From Buddleja alternifolia (lineage: Eukaryota; Streptophyta; Magnoliopsida; Lamiales; Scrophulariaceae): a DNA stretch of 64,000 nt. Location of the stretch: NCBI GenBank assembly GCA_019426215.1, contig CM033400.1, forward strand, positions 13,996,568 through 14,060,567, in the 5' to 3' direction. A model generated the notes under the pieces. It searched no databases, was not told where the DNA came from, and saw only the letters and a program-made list of their open reading frames with translations. Of the stretch, positions 45,834 through 58,075 are shown piece by piece. How positions within the stretch are numbered: position 1 is the stretch's first letter; each line of letters begins with the position of its first letter. Position numbers and translations under genes: made by a program.

Positions 45834-47283
45834 ATGGCTGCTCAAAGAAACTCGGTATTCCAAATTTCTACTTCAATCTCTTCAAGTGCGACGGTTGAAA
45901 GCATAGGCGTTGTCACAAGAAGCATGAGCAAGAAACTTCAAATATCTCCAAACACGAGTCATTTCCTTCAAACCGTGGAGAAGAATTAACTTCATCTTGT
46001 CGATATGCATAAAGGTGGCGAATCTCTACCCTCATCCCCGCGGTCTACATCAAGCTATTCATTCACATCGAACATAGCGCCAGTGATGGTGACAAATGCA
46101 ATGACTATGGAGGAACAACTTGCCAATTTGACAAAAACCATCGAGGGACTAGACAAGCACGTCCAAGAGCAAGATTCTCAAATCTCAAAGTTGATGAATA
46201 AGGTAAATAGTACTGATGCTAGCCACATAGCGGGAAAACAACCTGAAGTTCATGAAGAAGCTGAGACGTCCACAAAGCAACAAGCAAGTGGAAAAGAAAA
46301 GTCTTCGACTAAGGAGTTTCAAATCTCGTCTGAGGGGTTGATTCCTATTGATCAATTGAAGGAGTTCAATTGGGAACCATCAAGGACAAATTTGATGGGC
46401 GCGCCAAGTCATCTCTAATCTATGCCAAGCCATACACTCAAAGAATCGACAATCTAAAGATGCCAATGGGTTACCAACCTCCAAAATTCCAACAATTCGA
46501 AGGGAAAGGCAACCCAAAACAACATGTGGCGCACTTCATTGAGATATGCAATAATGACGGCACATATGGAGATCATCTTGTTAAGCAATTCGTATGGTCA
46601 CTAAAAGAAAATGCCTTCGACTGGTACACGGATCTGGAAGCTGGCTTGATAGATAGTTGGGAACAATTGGAGCATAAGTTCCTCAACCGCTTCTACAACA
46701 CACGATGAACTGTCAGTATGATAAGCTCACAAATTCTCATCAATGGAAAGAAGAGCCCGTTATTGATTATATCAATCGTTGGAGGAGCTTGAGTCTTAAT
46801 TGCAAGGATCGATTGTCAAAAACGTCGGCCATAGAAATGTGCATTCAAAGAATGCACTGGGGTCTCCGTTATATCCTTCAAGGAATTCAACCCAAAACAT
46901 TTGAAGAGCTAGCTACTCGAGCCCATGATATGGAGCTGAGCATGACTACAAGTGGAATTGGGGGACCAGCCATCCAAGAGCCTAGACAAGTGGCTGAAAA
47001 GCAAGAATTCAAGAAAGGGGGCAAATCATTTTCCAAGACCCCGAGCAAAGAATCTACGGCGATGACTACAACACTCATCAAATTAAGAAGGAAAACAAAT
47101 GACAAGAATGGGAATAAAAAGGATGTGTCACAAGAAAAAGTGCAAAGAAGAATGAGCCTTAAAGAGATGCAAGCAAAAGAATATCCATTCCTCTACTCGG
47201 ATGTCTCTGGGATATTCGATGATTTGGTCAAAGCAAACCTCATTGAGTTGCCAGAAATGAGAAGAGCTAAAGAAGCTGGGTGA
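45834..47283 (+). pseudogene. Gypsy gag (element IV)
   Basis: The first in-frame start is MAAQRNSVFQIS. After an N-terminal Ser/Glu-rich region with the coiled-coil-like MEEQLANLTKTIEGLDKHVQ, the capsid core has GYQPPKFQQFEGKGNPKQHV, FVWSLKENAFDWYTDLEAG and [12 protein letters not shown] (46460-46705), a clear plant gypsy Gag signature. Frame changes near 46390 and 46705 and a stop at 45987-45989 break it. The C-terminal segment (46705-47283) is basic and Lys-rich. Confidence 0.85.
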
Positions 47284-47424
47284 GTTAATGATCCAAGGTA
47301 TTGCAAATACCATCGCTTAGTCAGACATCCAATTCATAATTGTGTTATTTTCAAAGACAAAATCATGTAATTAGCTAGCCAAGGAAAAATCTCACTTGAG
47401 GAAGATAATGCAACTGCCAACCTC

Positions 47425-48002
47425 GTGACGATTACATTTGGAGCATTTAGTGACATAGCGGAGGAAAAGTCCAAATTAGGCAGCGGAGTAAAGCCCAATC
47501 AGGTTAGAGGTCTCTCGTGTAATGTGACACATGAGCACGGAGTTCCTTCAAATGAAGATAGTTTATCTGGAATGGAATCCTCTGCTGTTATGGAACAATG
47601 CTTATCAGCAATGGCCTTCACTGATGAAGATTTGTTACTTGGCTCCAAGCCCCACAATAGGTCGTTATTTGTGAATGGCTATACTCATGAGCAAAAAGTA
47701 AATAGAATATTAATTGATGAAGGCTCTGCAGTCAATATTCTACCCCTACATACTTTGAAAGAATTGAAAATTTCCACTGATGAACTTGCCAGAGTAGTTT
47801 GATGATTCAAGGTTTTAACCAAGGGGGGCAGAGGGCCGTTGGCATCATAAGTCTTAACATTTTGATGGATGATATGATGTCAACTTCATTATTTCATGTT
47901 ATAGATGCTAGAACATCTTATAATATGCTTCTTGGACAACCATGGCTACACGAAAATGGTGTGATTCCCTCAACTTGGCATCAATGCTTCAAGTACTGTT
48001 GA
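47425..48002 (+). pseudogene. Gypsy protease (element IV)
   Basis: Retropepsin-like: RILIDEGSAVNILPLHTLKE, where the usual active site is D(T/G)GSA; the Gly/Thr after Asp is Glu here, which would probably inactivate it. It continues after a frameshift at about 47800 with [20 protein letters not shown], the LLGRPWLH block. Confidence 0.8.
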
Positions 48003-48020
48003 GAAGGTTTAGTTTAAAAG

Positions 48021-48493
48021 GTGTTCACGGACGATAAGCCTTTCACTGAAGCAGAGTCACATTTTGCCGACGCTAAATACTACATTGAAGAACAAATGAT
48101 CATGAATGTCGAGGAGAATGTATTTGGAGAAAAGTCAAGACAACATGGTGGGCAACACACGACGGATTCAACAAAAGATATTTCTCCATATGCCAATGAA
48201 TGCGAATCTTCTTCTAGAAAATCTGAGTTATTGAATGAGTTGATACTACCTTTGACAAACCTTGATGTAAAGAGGCCATCTCGCCCACCACTAGAAGGAT
48301 TTGTCCATTCAACACAAGAAGAAAAAGAAGAACACGACAAATCTCTAGAAGTTAAGACTACCAAATGCTTCGATCCAAAAGCTTACAAACTTTTCGTTAA
48401 AGCTGGTTACAATCCTCAAGAAGGGATGGTTTTGGGAAAACTCCCTTTGGAGGCCTCTGATGAAGGAATGCATGAACTCAATGCAACCTAAAG
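48021..48493 (+). pseudogene. Linker and G-patch-like region between protease and RT
   Basis: The end of the segment reads YKLFVKAGYNPQEGMVLGKL and continues in the next frame with GQRTGLGF, the kind of Gly-rich G-patch-like (D111) sequence seen between protease and RT in this branch of plant gypsy elements. A stop at 48491 and a frame change separate it from RT. Confidence 0.55.
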
Positions 48494-49682
48494 ATGCTTA
48501 TTAAAAATGGGCACGTTGTTCAAGGTCAACGAACCGGCCTTGGGTTTATCCCACAAAATCCAATCTGCATCGCTATCAAAAGAGCGAGTAGCAACCATAT
48601 AACTGAAGATGTATTTCCATCGACACACTGCCTACGTGGTAGAAAAGAACGACACGTATCCATCTTTGAGAGGCTTGGTCGCATACCTGTCTTCGAAAGA
48701 CTTGCTCCTCCAACAAAGATGGGTCGCCAAATAACCAACAATCAAAGATTAATCATCTCCAAAAGGTCGAGGCATTTGAAGAAAATAAGTCAATCACAAA
48801 CTACTAAAAGACTTCGAAGTCTAATACCTTCTCGTATGAGGCGTACTGATCTGACCATTTCATGCGATAAAGTTCTGAAGGCTAAATGGAAAACCATTAT
48901 CTTCACAAAGGTCCAAAGCAATGATGAAGATGACAAAGAAAGTGTGGCCTCATCACACCACATCACGTTAAATGAAAGGTCCACTGAAGAGGAAGATGCT
49001 GATATCGCTCCACCTGAACTGGAAGAAGGTGTTAAAGAAACTATTGATGAACTAAAGGAGCTCAACTTAGGTGATGCTGATCACCCTCAACCAATTTACA
49101 TTAGTGCTTTGTTATCCAATGATGAAGAGAGGGCGTATACATCATTACTGCATGAATTTAAAGATGTGTTTGCATGGTCATATAAGGAAATGCCTGGCCT
49201 AGATCCAAAGGTAGCTGTCCACCATTTATCTGTGAAGAAAGGTGCTCATCCTGCCAAGCAAGCTCAATGTCGATTTTGTCTTGAGTTGGTACCTTTGATA
49301 AAAAATGAAGTAAATAAACTCATCGAAGTTGGATTCATACGACAAGTTAAGTATCCCACGTTGATCTCTAGCATCATTCCTGTTAGAAAGAAGAATTGCC
49401 AAATTCGAGTTTGTGTTGGCTTTAGAGACCTTAATGGTGCATGTCCTAAAGATGATTTTCCACTACCTATCGCTGAACTCATGATTGATGCCACCGCTGG
49501 ACACGAAGCTTTGACTTTCATGGATGGATCCTCTGGATATAATCAAATACGCATGGCACCGAAAGATGAAGAGTTAACGGCATTTCATACTCCAAAAGGC
49601 ATATATTGCTACAAAGTGATGCCATTTGGGTTGAATAACGCTGGTGCTACATACCTAAGAGCCATGCAAAGGATCTTTGATG
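48494..49682 (+). pseudogene. Gypsy RT, N-terminal half (element IV)
   Basis: An open frame of about 400 codons. RT motifs in order: VHHLSVKKGAHPAKQ, IPVRKKNCQIRVCVGFRDLN, CPKDDFPLP, FMDGSSGYNQIRMAPKDEE (first catalytic Asp) and CYKVMPFGLNNAGATYLRAM. It ends at IFDDM where the Athila-like insertion starts; the next residues (LHKNVECYVDD) lie 5.8 kb downstream at 55463. Confidence 0.92.
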
Positions 49683-49687
49683 ATATG

Positions 49688-51197
49688 TTCTTATGCTTGA
49701 TGGTTTAAAAAGTTGAATTGTTAGATATGATACACATTTGGACCCCACGTTTAGAGATTCTTATTTTACTCGATAAGAGAAGAAACTTTGTAAGGATGCA
49801 TTGGAAGCTTAAGGATGTTCTTCAATATCCTTGGTTGTAAGTGTTCTTTTACCTTTGTGTATGCTTGTTGTAACAACATTGGGGACAATGTTGGATTTAA
49901 GTTTGGGGGTAGAAGAGTATTTATTTTGAATATTGAAAATGCAATCCTAATTTTTAACTTGAGTTTGGGGGAAAGTTTGTATGATATCCTGTTTAAATGC
50001 TTCTTTGTTGAGAAAATCAAGTATATATATAAAAAATTATATATATATATTCTTTCCATTTGATGCATTGAAATTGATTAACTTGAAAAATGGCATGAAT
50101 TCTTGAAATAATTTAAATTTAATGGAATATATATATCTTTGAAATTGCTCGTGGAGACCCTACATTAGAATTGATTCTTTAGATGATTCATAATACACTT
50201 AAATCAAAGGTAGAGGAGTTGAGAGGATAACCATCTTGAGACACTTAAGGAATTTTTACCGGAAATATTAACTTAGATTTCTTATAAGGTTATAAGTTGA
50301 GTAGTAATTTTATATGCTAAACAATGAATTGAAAAGGTTGAATTTTGGTATGACCAAAAGTGGTCAGGCTAATACGTACCGGAGGTGAAAAGTTTCATGC
50401 CTATATACTGTACTATTATGCTAATTTGAGCCATGCTCAAGCCAAAAGAAGTGAATTGTTTAAAAGATCTAATTTTATTTCGTGGCCTTTGAAACTCGAG
50501 TGATTAAATCCTTAGGAGTGTCTCTACACTTAATGCCCCAAAACTATCTAGTTTGGGAGTCATTGATCTAAAGCTTGTTACATGGGTGTCATAGAAAGCC
50601 TAATGGAATAAAACATTGCACATGATCTAGCCTTAATGAAGTTTAATGGAAATTTCATATGAATTGAATGTTGAATATTTGAGATAATGAAATTTAAATG
50701 GCTATGAGATTTTCTATAATTCTTGTGCCTTGTGTTTGATCAAATGTTGATAGATATGGGATTAATGTCCAAAATTTAGTAAGGATGCCTCTCAACTATA
50801 ATACCCTAGATTTATTTTTCACTACACCCTAGGTAGTCGTTTCAAGTATTGGTGTCACATGAGCAAAAGTAGTTGATATGTATATATATATTTGTGAACT
50901 TTAAAAGGTTGATTTTATGCCATTCATTCTTGTTGATCATATTGAGATATGTTGATTTGGTTGGGATTGAAAATTTGTTAGATTTTGTGGGTATATCGTA
51001 TGCAAACCCTCACGAGACTATAACTCGTCCTTTGAGGTAACTCAAAGGTTTAAAGGCTTGTTGCACCCACTAAGTGCAATTGTTTACTCCACGAAAGTAA
51101 GTTAGTTAGTTGTTTTGTTTTCTCCCATTGAATGATGTTGGTCTTACCTTATAGCTCTTATTGCTCGAGGTCGAGCAATTGATAAGTTTGGGGGTGT
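49688..51197 (+). other. 3' internal region of the Athila-like element
   Basis: Noncoding, with ACATTGGGGACAATGTTGGA and GTTTGGGGGT, sequences typical of the stretch after pol in Athila-type elements, and a final polypurine tract AAGTTTGGGGGTGT (51184-51197) before the LTR. Confidence 0.65.
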
Positions 51198-52553
51198 TGA
51201 TAAGAGGTGTTTTTACGTGTTTTTAAGCCCGTAATTCTTATGATTTGGATTCACTTATTGCCTAAATCATGTCACATTTGCATTTAATAGGTGTGGTAAG
51301 TGAATACAGGTAATAAATGAGAATACATGAAGAAAAGGGAAGAAAAACGATGTACAAAACAAGTTCACGCATGTTTTTCAACACCTAGGCGGTTTATGCA
51401 TCTCCTATCACATTCGGGTGATATTTCCATACATTTAGAGACCGAATTAGACAAAGTTTCCTTCTACAAAGTTTTAGATGTATATCTTATCTTTAAATGG
51501 GAACTTGGAACATCAAAATCCGAGGTCTATAGAGAGAATTGTGAAGAAAATACGATTTCTGCGCCGAACAGAGAAGTACATGTGCCAGGATACGCCCCAG
51601 CGCCCTCCTAGTCATGCCTAGGCATGGATAGTACGAATGTTACTCCTTTTCAGCCTAAATTCCAGCATTATATGATGGGTAAGAATCACTTTTAGCCATA
51701 ATTCAGCACATGTGTTGAGGGGTTGTCATAAGTGTGTTACTTGGTAGATTTACTTTATATGGACTCCAAATCAGAAACAACCTCCATGTTGAAACGTAAT
51801 TTCGGTATACTTAGAAACCGAATTGGACAACATGTCCTTCTGGAAAGTTGTAGATCTATGTGTTATCTGCATATGGGGACTTGAATCATCCAATTCGGAG
51901 ATCTGTGGAAAGGGTTATGAGGAAAATACTAAAACTGCGCCGGAAAGCAAGAAAATGGCAGCATGCATGTGTTTTGTTGAAATTTTCACATGGTTATGCT
52001 TGGTGGAATGCTTAAGGCCGAAAGTTCAGCATTTTTTAGCTGGTTGGAATCTTAAAAGGCAAACTTTAAGCATCACCTTAGGTGGAATTCTCATTGGGGA
52101 ACTTTAATGGGAATTCTTAATGCATACTTTAGTGGAATTTTGGCTATAAAAGGAGGGGGAACCCATACTCTTCAGGATTCACTATCAATTTCAGATTCTT
52201 GGAGGAGAGGGGGAGGAAGTGACCGATCCATTAGAGAGAAAGGAAAGGGAGAAGGATTCTTGGATTCATTATCATCATTGGAGAAAGAATATTCACTTAG
52301 AGTTCTATCATCATTTAATTAGAGGGAGTTTTTATAGCCTTTTCATTTTCATTCATGTCTATGAATATGTGTATTTACTCATTATTGTTTTTCATATTAT
52401 CTATTATGAACTAATTTCATAAGACTAAGGCCATGTAAGGTCAAATTGTAATATATGCTTATAATAGATGATTGTTGAGGTTATTCCTATATTGTTATGT
52501 GATGTAAATTTGTGTTTTTACTTATCTTGCATATACTTGATCACTATATGTTA
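51198..52553 (+). repeat. Athila-like LTR, copy 1 (left palindrome arm)
   Basis: Starts TGATAAG. Near-identical in reverse complement to 52583-53937 and 54111-55457. Small open frames such as MKKREEKRC occur in all three copies and are LTR sequence. Confidence 0.85.
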
Positions 52554-52582
52554 TTCTTCTCGTCCACCTAGGCATAAGATTC

Positions 52583-53937
52583 TAACATATAGTGATCAAA
52601 TATATGCAAGATAAGTAAAAACACAAATTCACATCACATAACAATATAAGAACAACCTCAACAATCATCTATTATAAGCATATATCATAATTTGACCTTA
52701 CATGGCCTTAGTCTTATGAAATTAGTTCATAATAGATAATATGAAAAATAATAATGAGTAAATACACATATTCATAGACATGAATGAAAATGAAAAGTCT
52801 ATAAAAACTCCCTCTAATTGAATGATGATAGAACTCCAAGTGAATATTCTTTCTCCAATGATGATAATGAATCCAAGAATTCTTTTCCCTTTCCTTTCTC
52901 TCTAATGGATCGGTCACTTCCTCCCCCTCTCCTCCAAGAATCTGAAATTGATAGTGAATCCTGAAGAGTATGGGTTCTCCCTCCTTTTATAGCCAAAATT
53001 CCACTAAAGTATGCATTAAGAATTCCCATTAAAGTTCCCCAATGAGAATTCCACCTAAGGTGATGCTTAAAGTTTGGCTTTTAAGATTCCAACCAGCTAA
53101 AAAATGTTGAACGTTTGGCCTTAAGCATTCCACCAAGCATAACCATGTGAAAACTTCAACAAAACACATGCATGCTGCCATTTTCTTGCTTTCCAGCGCA
53201 GTCTTAGTATTTTCCTCATAACCTTTTCCAAAGATCTCCAAATTGGATGATTCAAGTCCCCATATGCAGATAACACATAGATCTACAACTTCCAGAAGGA
53301 CACGTTGTCCAATTCGGTTTCTAAGTATACCGAAATTACGTTTCAACATGGAGGTTGTTTCTGATTTGGTGCCCATATAAAGTAAATCTACCAAGAAACA
53401 CACTTATGACAACCCCTCAACACATGTGCAGAATTATGGCCAAACGCGATTCCAACCCATCATATAATGCTGGAATTTAGGCTGAAAAGGAGTAACATTC
53501 GTACTATCCATGCCTAGGCATGACTAGGAGGGCGCTGGGGCGTATCCTAGCACATGTACTTCTCTGTTCGGCGCAGCAATCGTATTTTCTTCACAATTAT
53601 CTCTATAGACCTCCGATTTTGATGTTTCAAGTTCCCATTTGAAGCTAAGACATACATCTAAAACTTTGTAGAAGGAAACTTTGTCTAATTCGGTCTCTAA
53701 ATGTATGGAAATATCGCTCGAATGTGGTAGGAGATGCATAAACGGCCTAGGTGTTGAAAAACATGCTTGAACTTGTTTTGAACATCGTTTTTCTTCCCTT
53801 TTCTTCATGTATTCTCATTTATTACCTGTATTCACTTACCACACCTATTAAATGCAAATGTGACATGATTTAGGCAATAAGTGAATCCAAATCATAACAA
53901 TTAGGGGCTTAAAAACACGTAAAAACACTTCTTATCA
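52583..53937 (-). repeat. Athila-like LTR, copy 2 (right palindrome arm)
   Basis: Inverted relative to copy 1, separated from it by 29 nt; ends CTTATCA at 53937, followed by the complement of the polypurine tract (ACACCCCCAAACTT). Confidence 0.85.
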
Positions 53938-54110
53938 ACACCCCCAAACTTATCAATTGCTCGACCTCGAGCAATAAGAGCTATAAGGCAAAATCAACAT
54001 CATTCAATGGGAGAAAACAAAACAACTAACTAACTCACTTTCGAGGAGTAAACGATTGCACTTAGCGGGTACAACTAATAGATAATTCACATCACATCAC
54101 AATATAAGAA
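53938..54110 (-). other. Internal stub between two minus-strand Athila-like LTRs
   Basis: Complement of the sequence just before the LTR at 51198 (TTGCTCGAGGTCGAGCAATT palindrome and polypurine tract) for about 130 bp, then a duplicated LTR fragment (ATTCACATCACAT...AATATAAGAATAAC). Confidence 0.65.
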
Positions 54111-55457
54111 TAACATATAGTGATCAAGTATATGCAAGATAAGTAAAAACACAAATTCACATCACATAACAATATAAGAATAACCTCAACAATCATCTAT
54201 TATAAGCATATATCACAATTTGACCTTACAAGGCCTTAGTCTTATGAAATTTGTTCAAAATAGATAATATGAAAAACAATAATGAGTAAATACACATATT
54301 CATAGACATGAATGAAAATGAAAAGGCTATAAAAACTCCCTCTAATTGAATGATGATAGAACTCCAAGTGAATATTCTTTCTCCAATGATGATAATGAAT
54401 CCAAGAATCCTTCTCCCTTTCCTTTCTCTCTAATGGATCGGTCACTTCCTCCCCCTCTCCTCCAAGAATCTGAAATTGATAGTGAATGATGAAGAGTATG
54501 GGTTCCCCCTCCTTTTATAGCCAAAATTCCACTAAAGTATGCATTAAGAATTCCCATTAAAGTTCCCCAATGAGAATTCCACCTAAGGTGATGCTTAAAG
54601 TTTGGCTTTTAAGATTCCAACCAGCTAAAAAATGGTGAACTTTCGGCCCTTAAGCATTCCACCAAGCATAACCATGTGAAAACTTCAACAAAACACATGC
54701 ATGCTGCCATTTTCTTGCTTTCCAGCGCAGTCTTAGTATTTTTCTCATAACCTTCTCCACAGATCTCCGAATAGGATGATTCAAGTCCCCATGTGCAGAT
54801 ATGACATAGATCTACAACTTTCCAGAAGCACACTTTGTCCAATTTGGTTTCTAAGTATACCTAAATTACGTTTCAACATAGAGGTTGTTTCTGATTTGGC
54901 GCCCATAAAGTAAATCTACCAAGAAACACACTTATGACAACCCCTCAACACATGTGCTGAATTATGGCCAAAAGTGATTCCTACCCATCATATAATGCTG
55001 GAATTTAGGCTGAAAAGGAGTAACATTCGTACTATCCATGCCTAGGCATGACTAGGAGGGCGTATCCTGGCACATGTACTTCTCTGTTTGGCGCAGCAAT
55101 CGTATTTTCTTCACAATTCTCTCTATAGGCCTCCGATTTTGATGTTTCAAGTTCCCATTTGAAGCTAAGACATACATCTAAAACTTTGTAGAAGGAAACT
55201 TTGTCTAATTCGATCTCGAAATGTATGGAAATATCGCTCGAATGTGATAGGAGATGCATAAACCGCCTAGGTGTTGAAAAACATGCTTGAACTTGTTTTG
55301 TACATCGTTTTTCTTCCCTTTTCTTCATGTATTCTCATTTATTACCTATATTCACTTAACACACCTATTAAATGCAAATGTGACATGATTTAGGCAATAA
55401 GTGAATCTAAATCATAAGAATTACGGGCTTAAAAACACGTAAAAACACTTCTTATCA
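54111..55457 (-). repeat. Athila-like LTR, copy 3
   Basis: Same orientation as copy 2. Its end CTTATCA at 55457 abuts ATATG and the resumed RT gene of element IV. Confidence 0.85.
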
Positions 55458-55462
55458 ATATG

Positions 55463-56700
55463 CTTCATAAAAATGTTGAGTGCTATGTCGATGACCTAGT
55501 TGTGCCCAAAAGAAGAGAAGACCATCTTGATGATCTAAGAAAAGTCTTTGAACGCTTGAGAAGATATCAATTCAAAATGAATCCTCTGAAATGTGCATTT
55601 GGCGTGAAGTCTAGAAAATTTCTCAGGTTCATTGTCCATCACCGAGACATAAAAATTGAGCAAGCAAAGATTGACACAATCATGAAGATACCTGAACCCC
55701 GAAACATCCATGAACTCAAAAGTCTGCAAGGAAAATTGGCGTATCTTCAAAGATTCATTTCAAATTTGGCTGGTCGATGTCAACCATTCAACCGCATCAT
55801 GAAGAAAGGTGTTTCGTTCGAACAGGATGAAGCTTGTAGCAATGCTTTCGCAAGCATAAAGGCGTATCTGATGAAGTCACCTGTGTTGGTGGAACCTGTG
55901 CCTGGGCGCCCATTAAGTCTCTACATTTTTGCTCGGGAGCGTTCTGTTGGGGCTCTACTTGCACAAGAGAATGATAGTTGAAAGGAATGTGCCTAATACT
56001 ATTTGAGCAGAATGATGACGCCAAATGAGTTGGATTACTCACTAATTGAAAAGATATGCTTGGATTTTATCTTTGCAATCCAAAACCTGAAGCATTATTT
56101 TCAAGCACACACTGTTCGCCTTGTTTCTAAGGCAAATCCACTTAAGTATGTAATGTCAAGACCCGTCCTTTCTGACAGAATCGCAAGGTGGTACCTCCAA
56201 CTGCAATAATTCGAGATCGTGTACATCCCTCAAAAGGTTGTAAAAGGGCAAATCTTAGCTAACTTCTTAGTTGATCACCCCATCTCTGCTGAATGGGAGT
56301 TGTCTAATGATCTACCTGATGAAGATGTTCTTTTAGTTGAAGTAACACCTCCTTGGAAAATGTACTTTGATGGAGCTTCTCATAGTGAAGGAGCCAGTGC
56401 TGGGGTTGTGTTTATCACCTCAGATGGAGAAGTACTGCCATATTTTTTCACACCAAATAATGTTGCTGAATACCAAACTCTAATCCTTGGGTTAGAAATG
56501 GTTGTCGACATAAAACAATTGCACCTCAGAGTATTTGGAGACTCCAAATTGGTGATAAATCAATTAGAGGGATCATATGAAGTAAAAAAAGCCTGACCTA
56601 CTTTTGTACTTCAATTATGCGAGATGACTTGTTGGATGGCTTGTGACAATTGAACACGTACCAAGAAAGGATAATAAGCAAGCGATGCATTAGCCAAACT
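55463..56700 (+). pseudogene. Gypsy RT C-terminal half and RNase H (element IV)
   Basis: Resumes with LHKNVECYVDDLVV; the catalytic YVDD is at 55484-55495. It continues with the thumb (FKMNPLKCAFGVKSRKFL) and connection (LQGKLAYLQRFISNLAGR). Stops at 55981 and 56209 interrupt it. An RNase H of the second type follows at 56219-56596 with YFDGASHSEGASAGVVF, NNVAEYQTLILGLEM and GDSKLVINQLEG. A stop at 56594-56596 and a frame change end it; ERKDNK-type downstream residues lie near 56660-56700 out of frame. Confidence 0.88.
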
Positions 56701-57008
56701 CGCTTCTATACTCTCCATGCCTGTAAAAGAATACAAGTTCCAATATGTAAAAGCTAGGTCATCCCACCAATCTTTGAAGATGAGGATGGTGATTAAGAAG
56801 AAAATCACATTGTCGAAGTATTTGAAGTAGAAAGGAAGATTGGTTGGTGGATTACTTGAAATACGAGAAAATACCTGATGATCCACGCCAGTGAATCGAC
56901 GTTAGACGTCGAGCAACCCTTTTCATCTATTACGAAGACACCCTTTATAGGCGCTTATTTGATGGGGTTTTCTTGCGTTGCTTAAGCGATGATGAAGCCA
57001 TCTAAGCC

Positions 57009-58075
57009 ATGGAGGAAGCTCATTCCGGAGTTTGTGGAGCACACCAATTTGGCCCGAAGTTTCACTTTCGTATGAAAAGGATGGGCTACTATTGGCCCAC
57101 AATGGTTAAGGCATGGATTTCTCTCAAAGGTGTCAAGCTTGTCAATTTCACGCAAATCTCATCCACCAACCACCTGAGCCACTATACTCTACTGTTGCTT
57201 CATGGCCTTTTGATGCATGGGGATTAGATGTCGTCAGACCTATGACAAAGTCATCTGCTAGGCACTTGTACATTCTGGCTGCAATTGACTACTTCTCCAA
57301 GTGGGCTGAAGTGATACCCCTTAAAGAGGTTAAAAAGGAAAATTTTGCTGATTTCATCCGAATCAACATCATATATCGATACGGAGTCCCTCGCTATATA
57401 GTCACCGATAATGGAAAGCCGTTTTCCAATGCTCTGATAGACAAGTTGTGCCAAAAGTTCAATTTCAAGCAGAGAAAATCTTCAATGTACAACGCCCCAG
57501 CTAATGGCCTTGCTGAAGCATTCAATAAAACTCTGGGCAATTTACTAAAAAAAAAGTGGTTGCAAAATCAAAGCGTGATTGGCATGAAAGGATTGGAGAA
57601 GCTTTGTGGGCATACAGAACCACCTATAAAACTCCGACTCAAGCAACTCCTTATTCACTAGTGTATGGAGTACAAGTCGTAGTTCCTCTTGAGCGGCAGA
57701 ATCCTTCGTTGAGGATAGCCATACAAGAAGGACTTACTGAAGATGAAAATGCTCGTTTACGTCTTGAAGAGTTGGAAGCCCTTGATGAGAAGAGACTAGA
57801 TGGGCAACAACGACTTGAGTGTTACCAAGCTCGCCTTTCTAGAGCATTCAACAAGAAAGTGTGATCACGCTCCTTTGAAGTTGGTGACTTAGTCCTTGCT
57901 GTAAGGAGGCCCATTATTATGACGCATCGGACTGGAAACAAGTTCACATCAAAATGGGATGGTCCTTATGTCGTTAAAGAAGTGTATACCAATGGCGTGT
58001 ACAAGTTGGTCGCCGAAGATGGCTTGAGAGTTAGCCCCATAAATGGGAAATTCTTGAAGCATTACTATCCGTGAG
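57009..58075 (+). pseudogene. Gypsy integrase (element IV)
   Basis: The zinc domain EAHSGVCGAHQFGPKF and CQACQFHANLIH is followed by the core: FDAWGLDVVRPMTKSS (first Asp), IDYFSKWAEVIPLKE, YIVTDNGKPFSNALID (second Asp) and NGLAEAFNKTLGN (Glu). A frame change near 57550-57600 leads to LWAYRTTYKTPTQATPYSLV. A stop at 57862-57864 interrupts before FEVGDLVLAVRRP, and the frame runs to VSPINGKFLKHYYP at about 58073. All three catalytic residues are present but the frame is not. Confidence 0.88.

Larger units (their letters stand above)
49688..55457. mobile_element. Rearranged Athila-like gypsy insertion
   Basis: Inserted in the RT gene of element IV with ATATG on both sides (49683-49687 and 55458-55462). 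It holds a 3' internal region in plus orientation, one plus LTR, a tail-to-tail inverted LTR, a short internal stub and a third LTR in minus orientation. There is no gag or pol. The right edge is a true LTR end (complement TGATAAG); the left edge is internal sequence, so the structure is not a simple element and arose by rearrangement. Confidence 0.7.

Noticed and set aside
51327..55328. Recurring small open frames (such as MKKREEKRC... and MTDPLERKE...) in three copies
   Set aside because: They are identical in order and orientation to the Athila-like LTR copies and have no domain; recurrence reflects LTR duplication, not a gene family.
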